DNA from: Nitrospirota bacterium
Lineage (GTDB): Bacteria > Nitrospirota > JACRHJ01
Assembly (NCBI GenBank): GCA_021785055.1
Contig: JAJYGS010000070.1
Span: 1 to 6,955 of the forward strand
DNA: 6,955 bases
Direction: 5' to 3'
The translations under genes were made by a program, and so were the position numbers. Each line of letters begins with the position of its first letter. Position 1 is the first letter of the stretch. This document shows positions 1 through 6,194 of this stretch, piece by piece. The notes beneath the pieces were generated by a model. That model made no database searches. It saw nothing but the letters and a program-made list of their open reading frames with translations, and had not been told where the DNA came from.

Positions 1-1272
1 CACCGTCTCGCAGGCCTTTATCGCCGCGTCCATGACGCCGGTATGCCCGACCATGTCGGGGTTGGCGAAGTTCATTATGACGACGCCGTATTTACCGGAT
101 TCGATGCGTTTTATCACCTCGTCCGTCACCGCAAGCGCGCTCATCTGGGGCTTTAAGTCGTATGTCGCCACATCGCGCGGCGAGGGAATGAGGCAGCGGT
201 CTTCGTTCGCAAAAGGCGTCTCCACTCCGCCGTTGAAGAAGAAGGTCACGTGCGCATATTTCTCCGTCTCGGCGATGCGGAGCTGTGTCATGCCGTTGTC
301 GGCTATCACCTCGCCGAAGATGTTGCCGAGGCTTTCCGGCGGAAACGCGACGGGGAGATTAAAAGTTTTGTCGTATTCCGTCATGCAGACGAACGAGGAC
401 AGCTTCGGGCGCCGTCTTCTCTCGAAGCCGTCGAAATTATCCAGCGCCAGCGCGCGTGTAATCTCCCGCGTCCTGTCCGTGCGGAAGTTGAAGAATATCA
501 CGCTGTCGTTATCCTTCATCAATCCTGCGGGCGCGCCGTTATCCCCGGCTATCACCGTGGGGACGATGAATTCGTCCGGCCGGCCATTATTATACGACTG
601 CTTTATCGCGTCTTCCGCGGACGCGGCCTTCTCGCCTTCGCCCAGGACAATCGCGTCGTAGGCCTTTTCGATCCTGTCCCATCGGTTGTCCCGGTCCATC
701 GCGTAATACCTGCCGGAGACCGTCCCGACGCGGGCGATTTCGCCCATGCCGTTTTCATCTATGAACCGGGTAAGCTTTTCCATATAGCCGAAGCCGCTCT
801 GCGGCGGGGTGTCGCGCCCGTCCATGAACGCATGGGCGACGATATTCCGGACGCCCCTTTCGGCGGCCAATTTCATAAGCGCATGGAGGTGCGCCTGGTC
901 GCTGTGCACGCCGCCGTCGGAGAGAAGACCCATGAAGTGCAGGGATGAACCGTGTTTTACGGCCTCCTCAATCGCGCCGAGTATTACCGGATTTTTCTGC
1001 ATCTCGCCCGTCTTTATGGCGAGGTTTATCCTGGTGTAGTCCTGATATACCACCCTGCCCGCGCCGATGTTCAAGTGCCCCACTTCGGAGTTTCCCATCT
1101 GGCCTTCGGGCAAACCCACGTCCTCTCCGGACGCGGCAAGTGCGGTATTCGGATATTTTTCGAGCAGGGAGTTGTAGAAGGGCAGTCTCGCCTGGGCCTT
1201 GGCGGAATATGCGGGGTCTTCCTCGACGCCCCAGCCGTCTATGATTATCAGGATTACTGGGCGATAGGCCAT
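1..1272 (-). CDS. gpmI: 2,3-bisphosphoglycerate-independent phosphoglycerate mutase, C-terminus cut by window edge
   Basis: Interconverts 3-phosphoglycerate and 2-phosphoglycerate in cytosolic glycolysis and gluconeogenesis, as a metal-dependent enzyme of the alkaline phosphatase superfamily. The visible 424 residues are in one open frame; the family is about 510 long, so roughly 85 are missing. Visible landmarks are the N-terminal metal aspartate D12 in IIIDGWG, the phosphorylated serine S62 in GQMGNSEVGH, H123 in SDGGVHS, R153-D154 in MDGRDTPPQS, R264 and R267 in FNFRTDR, K338 in ETEKYAH, and D406 and H410 in NFANPDMVGHTG. D12, S62 and H123 fall exactly at the numbering of the Geobacillus enzyme. 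The last metal ligands lie beyond the edge. The start is the ATG at 1272, preceded by AAGGGGG with an 11-nt spacer. It is last in the visible gene row, 81 nt after lapB, and that gap contains a degenerate copy of this gene's own start. Confidence 0.97.
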   Translation of the reverse strand, partial: MAYRPVILIIIDGWGVEEDPAYSAKAQARLPFYNSLLEKYPNTALAASGEDVGLPEGQMGNSEVGHLNIGAGRVVYQDYTRINLAIKTGEMQKNPVILGAIEEAVKHGSSLHFMGLLSDGGVHSDQAHLHALMKLAAERGVRNIVAHAFMDGRDTPPQSGFGYMEKLTRFIDENGMGEIARVGTVSGRYYAMDRDNRWDRIEKAYDAIVLGEGEKAASAEDAIKQSYNNGRPDEFIVPTVIAGDNGAPAGLMKDNDSVIFFNFRTDRTREITRALALDNFDGFERRRRPKLSSFVCMTEYDKTFNLPVAFPPESLGNIFGEVIADNGMTQLRIAETEKYAHVTFFFNGGVETPFANEDRCLIPSPRDVATYDLKPQMSALAVTDEVIKRIESGKYGVVIMNFANPDMVGHTGVMDAAIKACETV

Positions 1273-1283
1273 GAGGTAATATA

Positions 1284-1290
1284 CCCCCTT
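1284..1290 (-). promoter_or_regulatory. Ribosome binding site of gpmI
   Basis: AAGGGGG lies 11 nt upstream of the gpmI ATG at 1272. It supports this start over the upstream ATG at 1343, which opens a different frame that closes after 29 codons. Confidence 0.6.
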
Positions 1291-1307
1291 GTGCGTATAG
1301 TTTCCGT

Positions 1308-1343
1308 GTCGATTATTATGCGGGTTATCGGGCGGCAGGCCAT
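1308..1343 (-). repeat. Degenerate second copy of the gpmI start region
   Basis: The 36 bases starting at the ATG at 1343 match the first 36 bases of gpmI (1272-1237) at 27 positions. They would encode MACRPITRIIID, against MAYRPVILIIID in gpmI: 8 of 12 residues are identical. Beyond the shared Asp the similarity stops: the GWG motif is absent. The frame (offset by 71 nt from gpmI, so out of phase) ends after 29 codons, overlapping the real gpmI start. A purine-rich AAAGGGG sits just before this ATG, much as AAGGGGG precedes gpmI. It looks like a remnant of a short tandem duplication rather than a gene. Confidence 0.5.
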
Positions 1344-1353
1344 AGGCCCCTTT

Positions 1354-2661
1354 TCAGCAATACTTGTCCAGGTCTATGGAATAGGTGTTCCATTTGCCGC
1401 AGCGCGGGCACCTGCCGGACCACTCCGTAGAGAAGTGGTCGCAGTTATTGCAGCGATAAGGCACCACGGGCTTGTCTCCGTATGCCAGGGCCTTTTTGAA
1501 TTCAGCCGCGGCGGGCTGATACGAGCCCCTGCGGAGATAGAGGTTGCCGAGGAGCTTGTGCAGGTCTACAAGCCGCCTGGTGGAGCTGTCTATTGCCGAG
1601 AGCGTGTTGAAGGCGTCGTCAATCATCTCAAGGCGGTAGTAGAGCTTGCCGAGGAAGAAATTGAGCGAGACGTCCTTCGGGTTTTTAGCGAGGGCGGATT
1701 TATAGAAATTTATTATCTTCGGGGGGGTGCCGAGCTTTAAGTAGAGGTCCTCAAGACGATGCAGCAGGGTAACAGAGCCTGTAGTCCTGTACGCCTCTTC
1801 CCACAGCGACGCAGCCTCGGAGCTACGGTTCTCTTCTATGTATACCTCTCCAAGCCCCAGGTATGCGGGCACGAAATCCTTTTCCGTCTTCAGGATGTTC
1901 TTGAATGCGCGCTTCGCCTTTTCGAGGTTCCCTCCTTCGAGAAGAATCCTGCCGGTCTCATACCGAAGCCCAACCAGGCGCCCATGCTCCGCCTCGCGCT
2001 CTTTGGGCGGCAGGGTCAGCTTCAATATCCTCTCCTGCGTCTCTTCGGCCTTCTCGAAACTGCCGCCGGACTGGTGGATGTCGCGTATACGGGTAAGCGC
2101 GCGCAGGTTCCCCTCGTCTTTTTCTAGTATGTCCTCAAGCGTCCGGAGTGCGTCCTCCGTCCGGCGGGCGTCCTCGTAGTCGAGCGCCAGGGCGAACAGC
2201 GCCTCGATATTGCCTTCGTCGGCTTTTTGGGCAAGGGAATGGAACCTTATCGCCTCCAGGTAATCGCCCTCCTTGTGTCTTATGGAACCGAGCCTTAAGA
2301 GCGCGTCGGCGTGGTCCGGCTTTAAAGCCAGGACGTTGTCGAAATACTTGGCGGCAAGGTCTGCCCTGCGGGATAGCAGCGCGTTCAGTCCCTTGGAATA
2401 CAGCACCTGCACCCGCGAGTCCCGCTGGCGGTCGCGGCTGACCTTCCATTTTTTGAAGAACTCCCCGGTCGCCTTTATGTAAGTGCCTATCAGCACGACG
2501 AGCGCGCCGAATATCGCGGAGCCGAGCATCAGGGCCATCTTGGAAGGCTCGAAGAGCACGTTTCCGGGGAGGTTGATGCTCACGTCTCCGGGGTTTAGGT
2601 AATCCACCCAGACGATGAACGCCGCGAAGGTTATAAGGAGTACTATTGCGCGAATGATCAT
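1354..2661 (-). CDS. lapB: LapB/YciM-like TPR protein with a LapA-like two-helix membrane anchor and C-terminal zinc ribbon
   Basis: In E. coli, LapB is an inner-membrane scaffold facing the cytoplasm that helps FtsH degrade LpxC and so sets the rate of lipopolysaccharide synthesis. This protein has 435 residues (E. coli LapB is 389). Residues 3-19 and about 42-64 are hydrophobic segments joined by a polar loop containing a short VSINLPG stretch. That arrangement resembles LapA (DUF1049), a separate protein in E. coli. A basic stretch (about 69-83) follows, then tetratricopeptide repeats from about 85 to 395, and a rubredoxin-like zinc ribbon with C404, C407, C418 and C421 just before the end. 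The ATG at 2661 lies 3 nt after the rlmH stop with no strong ribosome binding site, so translation is probably coupled to rlmH. Family assignment is firm; the LapA-like reading of the N-terminus is inferred from topology. Confidence 0.88.
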   Translation of the reverse strand: MIIRAIVLLITFAAFIVWVDYLNPGDVSINLPGNVLFEPSKMALMLGSAIFGALVVLIGTYIKATGEFFKKWKVSRDRQRDSRVQVLYSKGLNALLSRRADLAAKYFDNVLALKPDHADALLRLGSIRHKEGDYLEAIRFHSLAQKADEGNIEALFALALDYEDARRTEDALRTLEDILEKDEGNLRALTRIRDIHQSGGSFEKAEETQERILKLTLPPKEREAEHGRLVGLRYETGRILLEGGNLEKAKRAFKNILKTEKDFVPAYLGLGEVYIEENRSSEAASLWEEAYRTTGSVTLLHRLEDLYLKLGTPPKIINFYKSALAKNPKDVSLNFFLGKLYYRLEMIDDAFNTLSAIDSSTRRLVDLHKLLGNLYLRRGSYQPAAAEFKKALAYGDKPVVPYRCNNCDHFSTEWSGRCPRCGKWNTYSIDLDKYC

Positions 2662-2664
2662 ATT

Positions 2665-3120
2665 TTAATAATGATAAGTCCGTCCCTGGATTATCGTAAG
2701 CGCCCGGTATATCTGCTCCAGCAGTATAAGCCGCGCCATCTCGTGCGTGAAGGTTAGCCTTGAGAGCGAAAACTGCCAGTCCGCCCTCGCCAGCACTTCC
2801 CCTGAAAGTCCGAACGGCCCGCCGACCGCGAAAACCATATTGCGCCCCTGTTCCATCAGGGGGGCGAGCTTCCCGGCGAATTCTACCGAACCGGGGTTAT
2901 CCCCCCGCTCGTGCAGGGCGATTAAATAATCGTGCGGCGCGACCCTTTCCAGTATAGCCGCCCCTTCCTCCCTTACCGCATCCGGGCCGGTCTTGCGGGA
3001 ACCTTTTATCTCCCGTATCTCAAGTTTGGCCTGCCGCCTGAGCAGCCCCAGGTATTTCCCGATGCCGTCGGCTATGAACCCTTCCTTCGTCCTGCCGACG
3101 AATACCAGGAGCATAGGCAT
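2665..3120 (-). CDS. rlmH: 23S rRNA (pseudouridine-1915 N3)-methyltransferase RlmH
   Basis: A small SPOUT-class methyltransferase that uses S-adenosylmethionine to methylate pseudouridine 1915 in helix 69 of 23S rRNA on the assembled 70S ribosome; it acts as a dimer. At 151 residues it is close to the usual 155-159. The SAM-binding knot shows FAVGGPFG at 97-104. The conserved C-terminal block follows: SLSRLTFTHEMAR (118-130), then LLEQIYRA (133-140), ending in GRTYHY. An ALHERG stretch at 68-73 occupies the position where the family usually has Leu-Asp. The ATG overlaps the rsfS stop as TGATG and no good ribosome binding site is visible, which suggests coupled translation. The partnership with rsfS is widespread in bacteria, and both products act on the ribosome. 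Confidence 0.96.
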   Translation of the reverse strand: MPMLLVFVGRTKEGFIADGIGKYLGLLRRQAKLEIREIKGSRKTGPDAVREEGAAILERVAPHDYLIALHERGDNPGSVEFAGKLAPLMEQGRNMVFAVGGPFGLSGEVLARADWQFSLSRLTFTHEMARLILLEQIYRALTIIQGRTYHY

Positions 3121-3473
3121 CAGGCGGCTTCAGGCGGAATATCGAGCCTCGGCGCGTCGCCCCAGAGGCCGTCCAGGTCGTAGAACTCGCGGGTCTCCTG
3201 CTCGAAGATGTGGACTATTATGTCCCCGTAGTCCATCAGCACCCATCTGCACTCAGGAAAACCCTCCACGCGGAGATAATACTCCCGCTTGCGGGAGAGA
3301 CTGAAGTCTATCTCCTCCGCTATCGCCTTCACCTGCCTGGATGTATTGCCGGAGCATATGATGAAATAATCGGCGAGCGTGGTTATCTCCCTGACGTCGA
3401 GCGCCAGGAGGTTTTCCGCTTTTTTTTCAAGGGCGGCCCATGCTGCCAGTACCGCCTTTTCCTTAGAGTCCAG
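3120..3473 (-). CDS. rsfS: Ribosomal silencing factor RsfS (iojap/YbeB family), apparent CTG start
   Basis: RsfS binds ribosomal protein L14 on the large subunit and blocks subunit joining when nutrients are short. Reading from the CTG at 3473 gives 117 residues, a normal family length. The N-terminal half carries LDSKEKAVLAAW, then KKAENLLALDVRE, then TLADYFIICSGNTSRQVKAIA. The C-terminal half carries EGFPECRWVLMDYGDIIVHIF and EFYDLDGLWGDAP, both family hallmarks. The first ATG, GTG or TTG in frame is a GTG at 3332, which would remove 47 residues including the whole LADYFIICSG core, so it cannot be the true start. An in-frame stop at 3519-3521 bounds the 5' end. A second option is the CTG at 3449, which has AAGGA 10 nt upstream and would give 109 residues. 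The gene sits between nadD and rlmH, as in many bacteria. Confidence 0.9.
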   Translation of the reverse strand: MDSKEKAVLAAWAALEKKAENLLALDVREITTLADYFIICSGNTSRQVKAIAEEIDFSLSRKREYYLRVEGFPECRWVLMDYGDIIVHIFEQETREFYDLDGLWGDAPRLDIPPEAA

Positions 3474-3536
3474 ACCCCTGAGCTTCGCTTTTGAGTATCC
3501 CGTGGCTTGTCCGAATTGTTATTTGTTGTTGATAAG

Positions 3537-4199
3537 TTAGACGTATAACCTGTTTTGAATTATATACGACTCCACCCTCTCAGGCAAGAGGTATTTGACA
3601 CTCCTCCTCATATGGAGCCTTTTCCTTATGTCCGTCGACGAGACGTCCATCCGCACGGTCGAAACGAGCCAGAGGTCTCTTCCGGAGACCATCTCCATCT
3701 TGCCCATGCTCCGCACCTTCTGGTCCAGGGCGTCGAGAGTCGCCACGTCCACCTCGTGGACATAGCGGAACTTGGCGAGTTTCTTGTAATCCGCGCCCGG
3801 ACGGAACGAGACGACAAAATCGCAGAGCGTAATCAGCCTGTTCACGGCATGCCAGGAGCCGATCTCCAGGAAGCTGTCCATGCCCGCAATGAAAAAAAGC
3901 TTCGCGCTTTCCCCGTAATGTTCCTGCATCATCTCTATCGTCCTGACGGAGTAAGACGGCCTCGGCAGGGTAAGTTCCGCGTCCGAGACCTTGAAGTGCG
4001 GGTTGTCCTCGCAGGCTATCCTCACCATGCTCAGACGGTGCTCCGGGGTTATGCCCTGCTCCACCTCCTTGTGCGGCGGCATGGCCGAAGGGACGAAGAC
4101 GACTTCCTTCAGCCCCATAGCCTCCCGGCACTGCTCCGCGACGTCTAAGTGCGCGATGTGAATCGGATTGAAGGTCCCGCCGAAGATGCCGATTTTCAT
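3537..4199 (-). CDS. nadD: Nicotinate-nucleotide adenylyltransferase
   Basis: Transfers AMP from ATP to nicotinate mononucleotide, giving deamido-NAD in cytosolic NAD synthesis. The protein has 220 residues, typical of the family. It opens with MKIGIFGGTFNPIHIAH: the nucleotidyltransferase GGTFNPIH motif is at 7-14, with H14 and H17 forming the HxxH catalytic pair. It continues with VPSAMPPHK (36-44), FFIAGMDSF, a central GSWHAVNRL, and the ATP-binding SSTDIR at 187-192, followed by YLLPERVESYI. The frame stays open another 161 codons upstream, but that stretch lies inside proA in another frame and is a low-complexity shadow, so the ATG at 4199 is the start. It overlaps the proA stop as ATGA, indicating coupled translation. 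The stop is followed by a 63-nt gap before rsfS. Confidence 0.97.
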   Translation of the reverse strand: MKIGIFGGTFNPIHIAHLDVAEQCREAMGLKEVVFVPSAMPPHKEVEQGITPEHRLSMVRIACEDNPHFKVSDAELTLPRPSYSVRTIEMMQEHYGESAKLFFIAGMDSFLEIGSWHAVNRLITLCDFVVSFRPGADYKKLAKFRYVHEVDVATLDALDQKVRSMGKMEMVSGRDLWLVSTVRMDVSSTDIRKRLHMRRSVKYLLPERVESYIIQNRLYV

Positions 4200-5452
4200 T
4201 CGCGTATCTGTCCCGAACCCATGACGATGAACCTCTGCGTCGTAAGCTCCTCCAGGCCCATCGGGCCACGGGCGTGGATGCGCGTGGTGCTGATGCCTAT
4301 CTCCGCGCCAAGGCCGAACTGCCCGCCGTCGTTGAGCCTCGTCGAGGCGTTCACGAACACCGCCGATGCGTCCACTTCCCGGAGGAACCTCTGCGCGTTG
4401 GTGTAGTTCTCCGTGACAATCGCCTCGGAGTGCCGGGAGCCGTATTTCCCTATGTGCTCCATCGCCTCGTCCATGCTCTCTACGATCTTGAGGTTCAGGA
4501 CGAGGTCGTTGTATTCCTTGTACCAGTCCTCCTCTTTCGCGGCCACGAGGCCCTTCACGAGCTTGCGGGCCTTGGCGTCGGCGATTATCTTCACCTTCGC
4601 GGCCTTGAGGTCTTTGGTTATCCAGGGAAGGAATTCTTCCGCGATTGCCGAATGCACGAGCATCGCCTCCATCGCGTTGCACGTGCCGGGGCGCTGGACC
4701 TTCGCGTTCATGCAGATGTCGTGCGCCATGTCGAGGTTTGCGAACTCGTCCACGTATGTATGGCAGACGCCCTTGTCGTGCTTTATGACGGGTATGCGGG
4801 AGTTCTCCGTAACCATCGTTATCAGGCCCTCGCCGCCTCTGGGGATGACGAGGTCGATGTACTTGTCCTGTTTCAGCATCTCAAGCACGGCCTGTCTGTC
4901 GGTCATCTCGATAAAACTTATGGCCTCTTTGGGGATGCCGGCGTCTTTGAGGGAGTCCTGGAGGATTTTCACAATCGCCGTGTTCGAGTTTATCGCCTCG
5001 GAGCCGCCCCGGAGTATCACGCCGTTCCCGGACTTCAGGCACAGAGCGGCGGAGTCCGCAGTTACGTTCGGGCGGGATTCGTAGACGATGCCGATAAGAC
5101 CGATGGGCACCCGTAGCCGCCCGACTTCCATACCGTTCGGGCGCTTCCACACCCTGGTAATCTCGCCCACCGGGTCGGGCAGAGCGGCAATCTCCCGAAG
5201 CCCGTTCGCCATCGCCTCTATGCGCGAAGGGTTCAGCGTCAGCCTGTCGAGCATCGCTTTGGACAGCCCATTCTTCTCGCCCTCGGTGATGTCCTTGTAG
5301 TTCTCTTTTACCAGATGCGCCGCCGCGGAAGCGAGCCTCTCCGCCATCAAGATGAGCGCCTTGTTCTTCGCCTTCGTCGGCGTAGTGGCGAGCCTCTTCG
5401 AGGCATCCTTGGCCTTTAAAGCGGTCTTCGATACGTAGGTTTTTATGTCCAT
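4196..5452 (-). CDS. proA: Gamma-glutamyl phosphate reductase (glutamate-5-semialdehyde dehydrogenase)
   Basis: Reduces gamma-glutamyl phosphate to glutamate 5-semialdehyde with NADPH, the second step of proline synthesis; cytosolic. The protein has 418 residues, the standard length. Visible family blocks include RVPIGLIGIVYESRPNVT (114-131), SGNGVILRGGSEA (141-153), DLVIPRGGEGL (200-210), the catalytic cysteine C258 in VQRPGTCNAMEA, and near the C-terminus LNDGGQFGLGAEIGIS and HARGPMGLEELTT. The ATG at 5452 has AAAGGA a few bases upstream, in the 12-nt gap after the MNT gene. Its usual partner proB (glutamate 5-kinase) is not next to it here; the neighbouring slot is filled by the HEPN-MNT pair. 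It ends in an ATGA overlap with nadD. Confidence 0.98.
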   Translation of the reverse strand: MDIKTYVSKTALKAKDASKRLATTPTKAKNKALILMAERLASAAAHLVKENYKDITEGEKNGLSKAMLDRLTLNPSRIEAMANGLREIAALPDPVGEITRVWKRPNGMEVGRLRVPIGLIGIVYESRPNVTADSAALCLKSGNGVILRGGSEAINSNTAIVKILQDSLKDAGIPKEAISFIEMTDRQAVLEMLKQDKYIDLVIPRGGEGLITMVTENSRIPVIKHDKGVCHTYVDEFANLDMAHDICMNAKVQRPGTCNAMEAMLVHSAIAEEFLPWITKDLKAAKVKIIADAKARKLVKGLVAAKEEDWYKEYNDLVLNLKIVESMDEAMEHIGKYGSRHSEAIVTENYTNAQRFLREVDASAVFVNASTRLNDGGQFGLGAEIGISTTRIHARGPMGLEELTTQRFIVMGSGQIRE

Positions 5453-5456
5453 GGGT

Positions 5457-5462
5457 TCCTTT
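5457..5462 (-). promoter_or_regulatory. Ribosome binding site of proA
   Basis: AAAGGA ends 4 nt before the proA ATG at 5452 and lies in the 12-nt gap after the MNT stop. It is one of the clearer Shine-Dalgarno sites in the window, so proA need not depend on coupling with the MNT gene. Confidence 0.6.
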
Positions 5463-5464
5463 CT

Positions 5465-5785
5465 TTACGCCACTTTCTTCCCGGTCTCGATGATGTGCCC
5501 GTAAAAGTTGGTAGGACGGGCTTCTCTTAATTTACTCGCCGGATAGATATGCACCTCAAGATACGGACTGACATCCTTTATCCTGGCAGCGAGCCTGATT
5601 CTGCGGTCAAGCGGCCAGCCTTCGACACTGCGGGAAAAAACCGCGAGGTCTATATCGCTGTGCTCATGGGCGGCTCCGACGGCATAAGAACCGAAAAGAA
5701 ACACCCTTTCAATATCAATTTCTTTCGAGAGCGCTTTTACGGCATTTCTTATTATTCCAATTACTTCAGCTTCGGTTTTAACCAT
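5465..5785 (-). CDS. Minimal nucleotidyltransferase (MNT) domain protein, partner of the HEPN protein
   Basis: A 106-residue protein made almost entirely of a DNA-polymerase-beta-type nucleotidyltransferase domain. The signature FLFGSYAVGAAHEHSDIDLA spans 29-48, with G32-S33 and the metal-binding pair D44 and D46. The third acidic position, on the following strand, is a glutamate (E77 in YLEVHI) rather than the classical aspartate; I recall that as common in HEPN-linked members. In characterised pairs of this type the MNT protein is the antitoxin, neutralising HEPN by binding it or by adding AMP groups. The ATG at 5785 has GAGGA 9 nt upstream. It follows the HEPN gene directly and overlaps its out-of-frame tail. 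The domain call is firm; antitoxin function is inferred from pairing. Confidence 0.9.
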   Translation of the reverse strand: MVKTEAEVIGIIRNAVKALSKEIDIERVFLFGSYAVGAAHEHSDIDLAVFSRSVEGWPLDRRIRLAARIKDVSPYLEVHIYPASKLREARPTNFYGHIIETGKKVA

Positions 5786-5814
5786 TCCAGAATTTCCTCT
5801 GCTTCTTTTAAATT
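5761..5814 (-). other. Out-of-frame C-terminal tail of the HEPN gene
   Basis: Just past the HEPN stop (5815-5813), the frame one base over reads NLKEAEEILEWLKPKLK and then stops at 5763-5761. The charged, amphipathic pattern ending in an ILEWLK-like motif is what I expect at the C-terminus of PF05168-type HEPN proteins. Leaving out one T at 5815-5816 would join EINGEVAQS to this tail, giving 127 residues and a 25-nt overlap with the MNT gene. The shift could be a real mutation, a base error or recoding. Confidence 0.6.
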
Positions 5815-6145
5815 AAGATTGGGCAACTTCGCCGTTAATTTCCTTCATCAGCATTTCTATCTCTTCAGGGTATCTTGATTCTATATAGTAGCCGTTGAGA
5901 ACCCGTAAAATCTCAAGCTGTTTCGTTTCGGGCTTGATTTTCGCCATGATTAAAAGCCGCTCAAGGTCATGTACTTTCGGAGGCATATTACCGGTTTCCT
6001 GTTGTACCAGACCCTTCAGCATCTTCTCGACCGCCTGCTGGCACATGAAAAGGACATACAGGTATCGTCCGCTTCTATACATTGCCTCAGCGGTCGCAAT
6101 ATCATAGGCGGAAATGTCAAACCAGTTTTTTACGTCTTTGTCCAT
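5813..6145 (-). CDS. HEPN domain protein, probably shortened by a frameshift near its end
   Basis: A 110-residue, mostly helical protein of the PF05168 HEPN type, which commonly pairs with minimal nucleotidyltransferases as a putative toxin-antitoxin system. Family landmarks are NWFDISAYDIATAEAMY near the N-terminus, the CQQAVEKMLKG helix (35-45), PKVHDLERLL (56-65) and NGYYIESRYPEE (84-95). The RX4-6H ribonuclease motif of HepT-like toxins is absent: the only histidine is H59, with no arginine 5-7 residues before it. RNase activity therefore cannot be assumed. The frame stops at 5813, about 17 residues short of the expected length, and the missing tail continues one base out of frame. The ATG at 6145 has GGGGA 5 nt upstream. 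This region is AT-rich compared with its neighbours (18 of 60 G+C at 6121-6180 against 37 of 60 at 5341-5400 in proA). Confidence 0.85.
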   Translation of the reverse strand: MDKDVKNWFDISAYDIATAEAMYRSGRYLYVLFMCQQAVEKMLKGLVQQETGNMPPKVHDLERLLIMAKIKPETKQLEILRVLNGYYIESRYPEEIEMLMKEINGEVAQS

Positions 6146-6165
6146 TATTTTCCCCGTATCTTAAT

Positions 6166-6194
6166 TTTTTACTATCAATCGGGCCTCAAGTCAA
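6166..6194 (-). promoter_or_regulatory. Candidate sigma-70 promoter ahead of the HEPN-MNT-proA row
   Basis: TTGACT (6189-6194, 5 of 6 to consensus) and TAAAAA (6166-6171, 4 of 6) are separated by 17 nt, in the 64-nt AT-rich gap between the transporter stop and the HEPN start. Transcription would begin some 10-15 nt before the HEPN ATG. The -10 match is mediocre and the region is AT-rich, so a chance match is possible. Confidence 0.4.

Noticed and set aside
1330..1353. GGCC-TAT-GGCC inverted repeat after the lapB stop as a terminator
   Set aside because: The stem is only 4 bp with no following T-run on the transcribed strand, and gpmI continues downstream in the same direction.
250..1740. Long plus-strand open frames at 250-948 and 952-1740
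   Set aside because: They lie antisense to gpmI and lapB, whose minus-strand proteins have full family motifs. The plus-strand translations show no recognisable domain and reflect GC-rich codon structure.
3120..3332. Short 70-codon version of rsfS from the GTG at 3332
   Set aside because: It would lack the conserved LADYFIICSG core and first helix, which are clearly encoded in frame upstream.
4200..4682. 161-codon upstream extension of the nadD frame
   Set aside because: It overlaps proA in another frame and is an Arg/Gly/Gln-rich shadow. The conserved nadD N-terminus begins exactly at the ATG at 4199, which overlaps the proA stop.
4274..5116. 280-codon plus-strand open frame opposite proA
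   Set aside because: It mirrors the proA coding frame. The translation is rich in Val, Arg, His and Leu without recognisable motifs, and proA is intact on the other strand.
5810..5821. Programmed +1 frameshift like that of prfB at the HEPN stop
   Set aside because: The slip would move a serine tRNA from UCU to CUU, which pairs poorly, and no spaced Shine-Dalgarno-like stimulator is seen. A simple insertion or base error is more likely.
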